Assembly: GCA_033558025.1 (NCBI GenBank)
Contig: JAUCEF010000012.1
Coordinates: 2,480,001 to 2,544,000 of the forward strand
DNA from: Phytophthora sp. 'mugwort'
Lineage: Eukaryota > Oomycota > Peronosporomycetes > Peronosporales > Peronosporaceae
DNA length: 64,000 bases
Direction: 5' to 3'
Of this stretch, positions 53,446 through 63,772 are shown one piece after another. The translations under genes were made by a program, and so were the position numbers. Under the pieces are notes generated by a model that was not told the origin of the DNA, searched no databases, and saw only the letters and a program-made list of their open reading frames with translations. How positions within the stretch are numbered: the first letter of the stretch is position 1; each line of letters starts with the position of its first letter.

Positions 53446-53748
53446 ATGTCGAACGAACTAACTTTCGGAAAATACAAAGGTAAGACCATTGAAGAGGTCT
53501 ATGATAGTGATCCCGGCTATTGTCGTTGGGTTTTCAATCAACCCAATCAAATTATTAGTGATGAAATCAAGATATTCCTCCACAGCAAGTTTCTGACTGA
53601 TGATAACTTTTACATGATGATTTGGGGTAAGTATCGAGGTAAGACCCTCAAGCAGATCAGTCGAATGAATCCAGGATATATCGATTACCTTCGCAAGAAC
53701 CAATTCGTTATTGAAAAGTGTCCTAAGCTACTGAAAGAGTTAAGCTAA
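53446..53748 (+). CDS. ExoX C-terminal-like two-domain protein (element C)
   Basis: 100 residues made of two copies of one short module: FGKYKGKTIEEVYDSDPGYC (residues 7-26) and WGKYRGKTLKQISRMNPGYI (residues 60-79). Each is followed by an aromatic/Asn segment. The (W/F)GK(Y/H)+G(K/L)xxxE...PxYxxW pattern is the small C-terminal domain seen next to exonuclease X and in free-standing phage/virus proteins; it is thought to bind nucleic acid. No exonuclease domain is present. First gene inside the terminal repeat, with TATAGATACACC upstream (53424-53435). Confidence 0.75.
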   Translation: MSNELTFGKYKGKTIEEVYDSDPGYCRWVFNQPNQIISDEIKIFLHSKFLTDDNFYMMIWGKYRGKTLKQISRMNPGYIDYLRKNQFVIEKCPKLLKELS

Positions 53749-53770
53749 GAAAAAAATATTTTTTTAAAAT

Positions 53771-55489
53771 CTAAGCTGTGGTAAAATCTAAAATCTCACC
53801 CGTTAGGCGATCGTAAGATAGCTCTTGCTCACTCACAACCAGTACGAGCATATTTGTTCCTTGGCATCCTGCGTTTATGCCTTGTACCTGAATAGCCTGA
53901 GGAATATCACGCTCAGTCAGACGACTGACATCAGCAATGAGAACGTGGTTAGTTAGCGACCACGTCTGATAGTCAAGAAGACCATTCACCAGCTCAGGAG
54001 TCAAATCACCATTTATCGATCCAATCTTAGCCAGTTCATTGTGAAAGTGGTGGAAGTCATAGTCATGGCTGATATCGAACGTCTGATGAGATCCGATACG
54101 AACGTTGAAGTTGCGAATAGACGATCCCGGGTGAAGCGACCACGGAGCCGAATCGAAAGGACTCTGAAATTGCTGTACAGCGGCGGAAGCAAAGCTACCC
54201 GTCTGTTCAGCGAAAGGAAGAAGAATAATGTATTTGGCATTTTTAACAGACGCCGACAGTTGGAGATCGAATGCAGCATTATGCTGGGTCGCTTGCTTAC
54301 CAACAGCAGCACGCTGATAGAACCACTGAGCATCGCAGTCATTGTATCGAAATTTCTTAACAGGCTTGAAAATAATAGCCTGAGGGTTCTCAAGATGTAC
54401 GAACGGTACATACAGACGAGAAGTGGTGAAAGGCATGTAAGTTCCATTAATATTGGGTTCAAGGGCATTGACTACAGCGCCCCAGGAAATACTGAATGGA
54501 GCGGAATTAGCGATGACACCAGCCATAGGATTACCAGTGGAGGTAGCCGCAAGCATAACAGGGCATACATTACCACTTGCAAGAGTAGTACTTGTTAGAG
54601 ACAAACCCTTAGCAGCGCTTACAGCGACAGCGGAAGTACCCTGATTGACGCGGAAGCGAAGACGAATTTGAGGATTGGCCATCAAGTCAAGATCCTTGAA
54701 GATAGGATGGAGGTCAGTTAGCTTGATCTTGAGCATGTAGTTCCACGTTCCCATGATCGCATCAGCAGCGTTAGAGCTAGCAACGAAAGCACCGCGAGCA
54801 GTTTGGTTAGCAATGGTAGTAGAAGCAGCCGCCGCACCTATCGAAGGCCACGAAGTAGAGAAATCAGCACCAGCGGTAGGAGGGTTCGATAGAAGACGCT
54901 TAACGAGACCATCATTGGGGATAGAGGCGCCACCGGCGGGACCAGTGGTAGCGAAAGAAGACGTGAATGCAGTAGTGTTGCTGTATCCATCACCGGTAGT
55001 CGAGCTTGTAGCAGAGCTGTATGAAACGGACTGAGCGGAATCGGGGAAAAGGAACGACTCAGCACCATGCTTTTCAACGTACTGAGGACTATAACCTGTC
55101 TGAGCACGAATATTTTTCCAAAACAGCTTGTAGTCAGCCATACTGATAATGGTCTTACCATTGAGCTCAAGCGACATGCTGTCGATGACATTCCAGTTGC
55201 CGCACTTTAGAGTAGCACAGAAACGATTGGCAGCAGCGGTCTGAGCGGTACCGCCATTCTTCATCGATACCTTGTATGGGAGCATGAGGTAAGCATCGCG
55301 AAGACATGCGAATCCCTCAGAACCATTAAGCTGAGCAGTTGCATCAATGGTAATGACACCATTCTGGTATGAACCCTGATTCAGATCAACAACAAACGGG
55401 ACACGCTTGCCGGAAGATACCTTGATCTCAGAATCGCTCTTGAGCGAACTCTGGTACAAATATTGGTCGGTTAGTTGAGTTTCACTCAT
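53771..55489 (-). CDS. Major capsid protein, intact (element C)
   Basis: 572 residues, the expected size for the double-jelly-roll MCP of Mavericks and polinton-like viruses. Starts MSETQLTDQYLYQSSLKS with ATG at 55489 and TATAGA just upstream. First jelly roll at ~25-260 (GSYQNGVITIDATAQL, LRDAYLMLPYKVSM, MADYKLFWKN), a Ser/Thr/Gly-rich loop near 170-215, then LKIKLTDLHPIFKDLDLMANPQIRLRFRV opening the second. It ends in the acidic segment FTTA. Trimers build the icosahedral shell. The only copy of three with an uninterrupted frame. Confidence 0.92.
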   Translation of the reverse strand: MSETQLTDQYLYQSSLKSDSEIKVSSGKRVPFVVDLNQGSYQNGVITIDATAQLNGSEGFACLRDAYLMLPYKVSMKNGGTAQTAAANRFCATLKCGNWNVIDSMSLELNGKTIISMADYKLFWKNIRAQTGYSPQYVEKHGAESFLFPDSAQSVSYSSATSSTTGDGYSNTTAFTSSFATTGPAGGASIPNDGLVKRLLSNPPTAGADFSTSWPSIGAAAASTTIANQTARGAFVASSNAADAIMGTWNYMLKIKLTDLHPIFKDLDLMANPQIRLRFRVNQGTSAVAVSAAKGLSLTSTTLASGNVCPVMLAATSTGNPMAGVIANSAPFSISWGAVVNALEPNINGTYMPFTTSRLYVPFVHLENPQAIIFKPVKKFRYNDCDAQWFYQRAAVGKQATQHNAAFDLQLSASVKNAKYIILLPFAEQTGSFASAAVQQFQSPFDSAPWSLHPGSSIRNFNVRIGSHQTFDISHDYDFHHFHNELAKIGSINGDLTPELVNGLLDYQTWSLTNHVLIADVSRLTERDIPQAIQVQGINAGCQGTNMLVLVVSEQELSYDRLTGEILDFTTA

Positions 55490-55537
55490 CGTTAAATCTA
55501 TATGGTTTCTAATATACTTTTCAGGAAATTAAATATT

Positions 55538-55918
55538 ATGAGCCATCTTATCAAGCCCATCACATCCGACCATGAATTAATCGAACTATCGAAAATAATT
55601 GGGGTTCATCTTGATGATATCTATGAATCAAGTGAAATAACGAAACCAATTTCGAAGAAAGGATCATACCTCATTCTACTACGACCACCTAATATTAATG
55701 TAGGCCATTGGACGGCAGTTCATAACGGTGAGTATTTCGATAGTATGGGTGAAGCAGGTCCTACTAAGTATGGAACTGGAAGATACAACCCCAAGCAATA
55801 TCAAGGGACTTATGGAGATTATTGCGGACCATTTTGTATCCTTTGGCTCTATTCCAAGCAACACAAGAAACCACAATTATTTTCAAAGATGAAGGATTTA
55901 AACCTGAAAATAATATAA
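55538..55918 (+). CDS. Adenain-like maturation cysteine protease, intact (element C)
   Basis: 126 residues from ATG 55538 (MSHLIKPITSDH); an upstream in-frame start at 55502 is also possible. Ulp1/adenain fold residues in order: NVGHWTAVH (His), YFDSMGE (Asp), NPKQYQGTYGDYCGPFCILW (Gln and the nucleophile Cys). It cuts capsid precursors during maturation. Short for the family (usually ~140-200 residues). Divergent from the capsid gene, and 2 bp before the start-like ATG of the core protein. Confidence 0.88.
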   Translation: MSHLIKPITSDHELIELSKIIGVHLDDIYESSEITKPISKKGSYLILLRPPNINVGHWTAVHNGEYFDSMGEAGPTKYGTGRYNPKQYQGTYGDYCGPFCILWLYSKQHKKPQLFSKMKDLNLKII

Positions 55919-55920
55919 CC

Positions 55921-56680
55921 ATGACTTCAAGGAGTTATCAGTTCATCAGCTATCCCCGAAGCGAAGCTCAAGCGAGCGTTCAAGACAGGAACACTAACGC
56001 TGTCGAAAGATGATCTAAGCGGAAGCGGAGCTACACTACATCTACATCCCGAGAGCTACGCTAAGGCAGTCAAGGCTGCTAAAGCGGGGAAAGGAACGCG
56101 ACTGACTATCACAAAGAAGGAAATCGGCTATCCATTCAAGCATATGAATGGTGGAGGCATGCACGGAGCGAGTATTTGGTCTAAGGTATGGGGAGGTATC
56201 AAATCATCTTTTAAGTTCGCCAAAGACTCAGGATTACTTAGTAGAGCAGCTGATTTTGCAGTTCCCGCTCTTGCAACATATGCAGGTCAGCCACCGGCGG
56301 CTATCCCCGCAAGAGCAGCCATTCGTTCCATGACGGGTATTGGTGTCTATGACAGCGACTCTGATAAGGAAGGAGGAAAACTAACTATGACTGATGTGAA
56401 GAAGGGAGCTAAGCGAGCTCTATCTTACGCTAAACGAAAGGGGGTTCTAACTGATGCAGTTGATGCAGGAGAGAAGTACCTACTATCCAAGGCGACTAAG
56501 CCTGAGCATGAAAACCTAATCAAGTCTATCCGTGGAGAAGTAAAGAGACGATACGGCGTTGGTGTAGCCAAGGCCAAGCCCAAAACATTTGCAAAGGGTA
56601 GTCAAGAGGCTAAGGATCACATGGCTAAGATTCGAGCTATGAAAAAGAAGGCTATGGCAGCTGGAAGTTTTACTTTCTAA
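55921..56680 (+). pseudogene. Basic core/pX-like virion protein (element C)
   Basis: Counterpart of 27197-27958. The frame from ATG 56144 (MNGGGMHGAS) to TAA 56680 is open for 178 residues. The upstream coding-looking segment (from ~55924) is not in frame with the ATG at 55921 and has one T fewer than element B near 55944. C-terminus KAKPKTFAKG versus KAKAKKFAKG in element B. Confidence 0.6.
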
Positions 56681-56698
56681 AACAAATATATCATCAGC

Positions 56699-57557
56699 TT
56701 ATTTTTTTGGACGAATTAGAAGCATGATCGATACTGATGTATCACGAAAGATTACTTTCTTATCATCCTGATTGTAAATGCTAATTGTGATCGTAGAGCG
56801 AGAGCCATTGTGGCAGTTCATCCAAGCATATTGACTTCGTTTATAATTAATCAACTTTCCAATTGGGGCATCACCTCTATCAAACGCACTTAGAATATCA
56901 CCCGAGGCGACGTACTCATTTTTTGTAAGATCACAACGAACGATGTATGAGCTCGTTGGATGAGCTTGAGGAATGATATTTGATAGCTGAGCGTTTGCAA
57001 CAGTAGCCGATGCAGCGGGATACGTTCCTGAAACAAGACCAAGAACCTTACCAAACTCAGCATTGTCAATAATCAGACGAGGCACGCGTGTAATTGTAGG
57101 CAAACCAGTATCAGAAACGGAATAAAGCCCAGTAGCGGGTCTTGTATATCCTGATGGGAGGGAAGTAGGAGTAGGCGAGAAATCGATCTGAGCAGCGTAA
57201 TGGACACTGTTTTGAATCAATTGGATATAGAAAACGTTATTCCCTTCGCTATCGATCAGATATGCACCAGCGCTGATCAAAGCAGCTTGGATGCTTGCGT
57301 TGATATTTGATATATACCATCTTTAGATTAATACTTATCGTAGATGTAGTAGCCGCCGTTGGCACTTCGATTTTGAATGAAGTATTCTGAAATTGCATCG
57401 CATCTATGTTATATTCCGAGTTGTACATGCTGATTGATTGAACAGCACAAACAGCTTCATGGATGTCAGCAGCCGATCCAGGGAATTGATATTTGCAAGT
57501 GGAATTGTATTCATCTTGTACGACGTTGGTACTGTCGATTTTGATGAAACTTGACAT
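56699..57557 (-). pseudogene. Minor capsid (penton-like) protein, frameshifted (element C)
   Basis: Counterpart of 26313-27178. ATG at 57557 (MSSFIKIDSTNVVQDEYN). A 7-bp shorter sequence near 57300-57310 shifts the frame so that the first part ends after 102 residues. The C-terminal 193 codons are open. Confidence 0.85.
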
Positions 57558-57603
57558 CGTTAATTATATGATGCTAAGCATATTTTTGATTGATTAAATG
57601 GAA

Positions 57604-58285
57604 TTACTCTTCCATCGCAATAGGTCTATCAAAGTTGTACCTGATTTGACCCTTCACCGAGTCGATGAATAACATCTGTCCTTTTTGGTCAGTGGCTTTG
57701 TTGTAGTAATAGACGATCGAGCGATCATCTACCCCCTTGATATTGAAGTCCTTGACCACCATCTGTAAATCACGCTTCGAATTAGCTTTTAGGATCGCCA
57801 CGTACTCTGAATTTAAGCGAATCATCTTATCAGTAGCAAAGTAGCTGTGGCTAAGGAATATGGTGGATATCTTGAAATGTCGGCCGTTGTAAATAATGTG
57901 AGAAGATATTATTCTGGAGTAGCTTATCATTACTGTAGTCGTCTATGATGACAAGTTCAGGTTTGTTGGAGCTCATTGGCGTATGGCGGACTTGATCAAC
58001 TCTCGGTGGGGTATCGGGGTCAGCGAAAGTAATGAAATCTTCCAACTTATTACGGAGATACTCATACAATTCTTGCTGAGGATTACGAGCTATGATCGTT
58101 AGATGTGCAAATACGTGAGGAGAATGCTTGAGGATGAACATACATAGATTGTTCTTCCCACTGAACGATGGACCAAGGACAACCATCCTGAACAGCTTTT
58201 TAATGTCAAGAGCTGGTATATCACCCATGCTTGACGATTTGAGCTTTTTCGGGAGGGAGGCCTCATAGTTTGGAATTCCGCTCAT
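57604..58285 (-). pseudogene. FtsK/HerA-type packaging ATPase, frameshifted (element C)
   Basis: ATG at 58285. The N-terminal frame is intact here through Walker A (GPSFSGKNN) and Walker B (LVIIDDYSND), unlike element B. It breaks near 57893, where ACAACGGCC replaces ACAAGGGGCC. The end (RHFKISTIFLSHSYF...) is in the next frame to 57604. Confidence 0.85.
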
Positions 58286-58335
58286 GATTGTGTATTTAAT
58301 CGCTTGTTCTATATAGCTTGAGACAAAAAACAACT

Positions 58336-60339
58336 ATGAGTTCTGGTTTTCATTATCCTCAGCCAATTTTCACATCAACCATCTATAATCCCGATTACTT
58401 TCTAAAGTTGCATTCGTCTGGTTATCTGTCATATGAGTATGCTCAGACTTTGTATCTTGATAAGAATGATTATCGATTGACGTTCCTATCAGGGATTACA
58501 CCCGGGATAGCTACACAAGGCGTATCACTTGTTCCTGGAACCAATAATGATATTAGGGGGCTTGGTACTATCAGTTGCAGCGCTCTGACGGTCGCAGGTG
58601 TTCCCGTGGGGACTCTACCATCATTCTTAGATGGAATTACACCCGGATCAGCCGCAACCTCAAAGGCTCTCGTTCTTGGAGGATCTGGCGAAATCGGAAC
58701 TATTACATCACTAACGGCGACCAATATTTATGGATCCATAAAGACCGCGGCGCAGCCTGGTATTACTTCACTTGGCACTCTCTCAGCATTGAATGTCTCT
58801 GGCGCTGTATCGGCAGCTACACTATCTGGCACGCTATCGACAGGAGCTCAAACCAATATTACTTCACTTTTGGGACGCTATCAGGGCTCACAATTGGCGG
58901 CAACCTTGTATTCACGGGTGCAGGTAGATCATTAATTGGTTTATCATCAATATCCGCAACAACGCTGACTGGAGCTGTTTCAGGATCTCAAACGGGCATT
59001 ACGGCTGTTGGAATCCTAACCAACCTCACGCTGAATACTGGTGGAACTGGTTTGCAAATACCTAGCCTCAAATTCTGGAACTCATCGTTGGGATCGTATC
59101 TCAATTTGATCATATGGCATTCGTTGGCATCAGTTATGGTGGTGCTGTAGCATCTAAAGCTCTCGTAGTTGATATCAACAAGGATATCGCATCGATCCGC
59201 ACTCTTGATGCCCAAAACCTGAATGGTTCGATAAAGGTCAGCGGGACACCCGGCGACTTCGGATCGATCAGAATCAGCGGGACTGATGTTATCACAAGCT
59301 CAAGGCATATCCAAAATATCGGTAATATTGCTTGTAGCGGAACGTTGAACGCATTCGCTGGGTATCAAGTCAATAGTGTTGCTTTCGTCGATGCAAGTCG
59401 AAATATATCAGCAGCAACCCTTTCAACATCTTTGATATTACGTGCTCTGGAAGTCTAAAGGTTTTTTTAGCTTATGGAAATCAAGCTAATATAACAACTG
59501 TAGGAAGCTTAACAGAGTTAGGCATTAATTCAACACCTGCAAATGAATATTTCTCTATTACTGGATCTGGAACGGATTATTTGGATAGTAGCTATACAAG
59601 GATGCTTGCATTTAAAGGATCGAACATTTCACCTGTTCAGTTTCAAATCGAGGTCAATAATGGCACTAATGCAACATCTACGAATGCTACTTGAATTGGA
59701 AATTATACATCTAATGACCTAAGATTTGGTACTAATCAGACAACTCGTATGACTCTAACGAACACTGGACGTCTTGGATTATCTACTGTCACCCCATCAG
59801 CCCCTCTCCATGTCTCTAATACTGTAAGTTATACATGGAATAGTGCAGGTAATGTAGGATTAACAGCGTATCGACTAAGAAGTGACTCTGGAGTGACAGA
59901 AACTGCTACTGGAACACCAATCACATATACAAATGTATGCGGTATATTTAGCGGATATATTGGTTGCGAAGCGATGGTTATGCAATCAGATCGTCGTTTA
60001 AAGCAAGATATTGTTGATGTGCCTATTGGCCGTGTTGAATGTCTTTACAAGACCTTGAAAGTGAAATCATATAAATGGAAGCAACATCCTGATAAGCCAA
60101 AAGAATTGGGTCTGATCGCTCAGGATGTTTTAGATCAAGGATTCTTAGATTTAGTCGCTCGTATCCCTGATAATGATACAGAACTTGAGCAAAGTTCTGA
60201 TCCATGGTTAGAGCCTAAGGGGGTAAAGCTTCATGTAGATTATTCATAATTAGCTGCTTATAACGTGAGAATGATTCAGGCATTGATTGATAGAGTAGAT
60301 GACCAGCAAAAGCAAATCGATGAGTTGAAAAATCGCTGA
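58336..60339 (+). pseudogene. Fiber protein with S74 chaperone, broken (element C)
   Basis: Counterpart of 23532-25533. ATG at 58336. Extra TT near 58867 (ACTTCACTTTTGGG) shifts the frame in the shaft. The TAA/frame break near 59456 and the TGA near 59691 are shared with element B. The S74 domain (SDRRLKQDI) is present, but a TAA at ~60247 (TCATAA; TCAAAA in element B) removes the last ~30 residues with the coiled coil. Confidence 0.8.
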
Positions 60340-60352
60340 GTGAGTATAGACA

Positions 60353-60615
60353 ATGGCTGCCTTCGAGTTTAGACTTTCTCAACGAAAGGGAAAAAATATG
60401 ATGCTGTGTTTGATGATGGTAGCATTGTATCTTTTGGCGCTTTCAAGCGGGATGGTACGCCTTATCAACAATACAAGGATTCGACACCTTTAAGAGCATT
60501 TCGTGCGTATGATCAAAGCGATAAAGCGAGGCGCGAAAGATACTATAAGCGACACAAAAACAACCATCCGATGTACTCAGCCGATTGGTTTTCGAAAAAA
60601 TATTTATGGACCTAA
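60353..60615 (+). pseudogene. DUF5754-like small protein, frameshifted (element C)
   Basis: Counterpart of 23255-23518. One A missing in the run at ~60391-60396 breaks the frame after ~14 residues. The rest (FGAFKRDGTPYQQYKDSTPL to KKYLWT) is intact in the other frame. Confidence 0.6.
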
Positions 60616-60625
60616 ATATAAAACA

Positions 60626-60814
60626 ATGGGTTGCCTACCAAGTAAAGAGCTCAAAACTAATTTAACTACTGATGAACCTAATCAGATCGTGGGATCGACG
60701 ATGCTACAAGCTGACAAAAGTATTGTTCTTGGTGATAGTGTGTTCCTTCCAACCAAAAGTCCTGATGGTGAGTCTGCCATACTTGAAGTAAGTATCAGCG
60801 ATAAAAAAAATTAA
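60626..60814 (+). CDS. Small Maverick protein (element C)
   Basis: Counterpart of 23005-23244, MGCLPSKELKTN. Ends early (62 residues) after an A-run change near 60803-60812. Confidence 0.45.
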   Translation: MGCLPSKELKTNLTTDEPNQIVGSTMLQADKSIVLGDSVFLPTKSPDGESAILEVSISDKKN

Positions 60815-60859
60815 GATTTATCGAGGATATCGAAACAAACTCGTGCGAAGTGGCATTGC

Positions 60860-61100
60860 TTAGATAGCAAACGTCTTCACGGTCTTTTTTTTCTTGGGTT
60901 GGTAGGCCCACATACGCCCACCCTCGGTTTGCGTTGATGCATCCACCTTCCTGATGGACTTATCGAGATCAGTAGCCCATACGGCTGCCTGAGTCTTCTG
61001 AGGGCGTTCATGAATGATTATATTCTTCATGATGGCTTTGAGCTCAGCAACGTTGTTATCAGCGTTATCACTGCAATAATTCGGGGGTTAAAGAAGAACA
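60860..61100 (-). CDS. Small basic-tailed Maverick protein (element C)
   Basis: About 65 open codons (SDNADNNVAELKAIMKN ... ATDLDKSIRKVDASTQTEGG ... KKKKTVKTFAI). The ATG at 61100 is one base out of frame at a C5 run, as in element B. Unknown function; the basic C-terminus suggests nucleic acid contact. Confidence 0.45.
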
Positions 61101-61103
61101 TGA

Positions 61104-62576
61104 TTATAGTAGTCGAGTTATAATTTCTTTAAATTCTTTATCATCAATGAGTCGATTGCTGTACATATTCACTGTAAGAGACTTGAGCTGTTTGATGATG
61201 CTTGGATTATCATTTTCTAACTCAATATGAGCCTTGAGCTTGTCATACTCAGCGCGAAGTGTTTCAAGTGGATCAGTGAGCTTATCGTGAAAATTGTACT
61301 GAAGATGAGTTATCGCAAGGATCTCTTTGAACATTTTTTTTATCTTCGATGCTGAGCTTGTCATACATCCCCTGATCGATATGGTTCTTATATACGAGAC
61401 TTCTGATCATTGATTTTAGGCTATCACTGATTTGACACTTCGGCCCACACTTGCGACGATTCGGCTGTACAATCACAAGAGTCTTAGCATCAAGGTCAGG
61501 AATACGAATGTACTTGCTACCGAGCTGTCGATAAACGTAGGCGCTTGGTGTCGTTAACCCCTGAATCTCATTTAGGTTGTAGGTCCTTCCACGTCTGACG
61601 ACCCCATCGAGTGGTGCAACACCTGCTCCTCTTAGGCCACGACCTTCCAATCCGCTTCCGCTAACCTGATTGATCATATCATTCATAACTCCACGAACCG
61701 ATTTATCATCTTGACGATCAACAAAGCCATCTACATTGATTTGCTCCTGAGCCACAATGCTATATTGTTTAGCTTTTGCGTTAAATACAGCTCTTGTTGC
61801 CTTCATAGCTGATGCCGCTGCCTTTAGTGCCGATCGAGCTGATTTTGAGTTATTTCCTTTGACTGCTTCCTTAGCCTCTTCATAACGTTTTTGCGCTTCT
61901 CCGTATGATTGGTAAGCGCGTTCAGAATCGTCATGAAGCTTCTGTAGTTGGTCTTCACTATCAACCTGAGTATAGGGTTCAATACCTTGTCGTCTGATAT
62001 CATGAGCCGTATTCAAGATTGCTTCATTCAATATTTTAAGATTATCATCGAGATTTTTGCGCCTTTGCTGATCAAGTTTTTTACTTTCAACCAATTGTGC
62101 GCTTCCTCATCATTTGATGGGAATGGATACTCAACTTCCTTGAGATATTTATCCAAATCCTCAAATCCATCGAGCAACGATAGGAATGTACCCATCCACC
62201 TGATATTCCTCATCAATCCCTTCCACGCTTCTCCAGATACTTGCTTGTGTTTCCCATTTCTAATATTCAATGGTCTGGTCTCAGATGGCTCACCAAAATA
62301 GTAGTCTGTATGCGTTTTAACACTATCTTTAACCTCAACGATTGGTTTGAGTCTAAACGGGATTTTAGTACCCTTTGAAGGAAGTTGCGTATAGTAATCA
62401 GTTAAGATGTTTTTAGCATCGTTATCAGCGTTGGATAGGTTTTGATCCATATCTTCATCAATTCCAGCCATAATACCTTGACGTGCCTCACCTACGCCTT
62501 CTGTGAAATCATTAACATCAATTTCTTTGTCTTCATCACCGATCATCTCTAAGTCAAGACCTTTCGACCTGACCAT
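61104..62576 (-). pseudogene. Unknown ~500-residue Maverick protein, frameshifted (element C)
   Basis: Counterpart of 21284-22770. Without the TA expansion, the first part reads GFEDLDKYLKEVEYPFPSNDEEA. A 2-bp deletion near 62100 and an extra T near 61335 break the frame instead. N-terminus MVRSKGLDLEMIGD at ~62576. Confidence 0.6.
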
Positions 62577-63502
62577 ATCTCTACAAATGATTTGAGCGTA
62601 AGTTGCCAATTGACCTTCTTGATGATAGCCGGCTTCATTTGATTACTTTCCTTACCGAAAACGCCAATAGTACTTCCCTTGATCCATACATAACCATTAG
62701 CATCAAATGGTGTTGATTTGTTCGTTCCTTTAAGGATAGGAACAATCTTCTTCATTAAACCATTAGATTCAAGTAGTTCCTTATTTTTAGCAATGATCAA
62801 GTACATTTTGGATTTACTATTAGACTGATCGGAAGTTGTAAAAGTTGAATTATCAAAGAGAAAACTGTCCTCAAGTCGTTGTTTGCATTGTTTATAGTCG
62901 TCAAAAGAAGAAGCACTTGCTCTTTTGGATCCAATACGCTTCCATACTTGAAAAGGTGCATTTTTATCCTCTTTACCCATCTCATTTTGCTCATGTTTCT
63001 CATTGATATAATTGTTAAATCTAACATCGTTTGTGATGACAAATCCAATATGATCGTGTGTCTCTTCCCAATCAATGCTTGGAACCGAGACAATCTTGTT
63101 CAATCTAATACTGTATGTCTTAGCTCCGTTTCCAATATAATACTTTGTTAGCTGACGTCCATTAGAAGCAAGAGGATGAATACCCATTTGAGCAAGAATC
63201 GGATAAACCTCAAATATTTCCTCAACCGCTTTCTTAAATTCGTTTTGAGAGATTTGTTCATCATCGCTAAATAGAGTGTCAGGTGTTGGTGATGCATCCT
63301 CCCCAACAGCGATATCAACTGAAGGGATACTAATTCCTTCTATTGAAACATTAGATAGTGGTCTCTGTAATGGAGGGATACTAACACCATCCAGTTTAAC
63401 ATCGGAAAGTAATCTAACGTTAGGTTCTGTGTTAGTTCCAGCTGTTGATACCTCAGGGTTTATACCAGAGTTTTCATCACTGAGACTTTTTTTTAAGTCG
63501 GA
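62549..63502 (-). CDS. Unknown Maverick protein (element C)
   Basis: Counterpart of 20358-21311: the frame is open from just after the TAA at 63503-63505 down to 62549, with the first ATG at 63187. Several substitutions relative to element B (for example Gly to Trp in SIDWEETHDH), but no break. Confidence 0.55.
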   Translation of the reverse strand, partial: SDLKKSLSDENSGINPEVSTAGTNTEPNVRLLSDVKLDGVSIPPLQRPLSNVSIEGISIPSVDIAVGEDASPTPDTLFSDDEQISQNEFKKAVEEIFEVYPILAQMGIHPLASNGRQLTKYYIGNGAKTYSIRLNKIVSVPSIDWEETHDHIGFVITNDVRFNNYINEKHEQNEMGKEDKNAPFQVWKRIGSKRASASSFDDYKQCKQRLEDSFLFDNSTFTTSDQSNSKSKMYLIIAKNKELLESNGLMKKIVPILKGTNKSTPFDANGYVWIKGSTIGVFGKESNQMKPAIIKKVNWQLTLKSFVEIWSGRKVLT

Positions 63503-63772
63503 TTAAGCAATCGCCTGATCAATAATATCATTCAGGTTTTGCTTCACTGCATCAGGGATTGCTTCATCAGTGCCAACACCTGTATCAGTTTGGGTTGTTG
63601 CCGTCGTCTTCTTAGCTATCGTAGTGAAAGAATTGGATACATCAGTCGCCCACGATGTGCTCTGATACATCTCACGCTTGGTGTTAGCTTGTCGAACCCG
63701 TCGCTGAGCTTTTTCAAGTAGCTCCTGACGTTTCTGCTCTCTCTGAGCGCGGGATGTGAAATTTGGGAACAT
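63503..63772 (-). CDS. Unknown Maverick protein, 89 residues (element C)
   Basis: Protein identical to 20088-20357, with the same in-frame TAA before the next open frame. Confidence 0.6.
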   Translation of the reverse strand: MFPNFTSRAQREQKRQELLEKAQRRVRQANTKREMYQSTSWATDVSNSFTTIAKKTTATTQTDTGVGTDEAIPDAVKQNLNDIIDQAIA

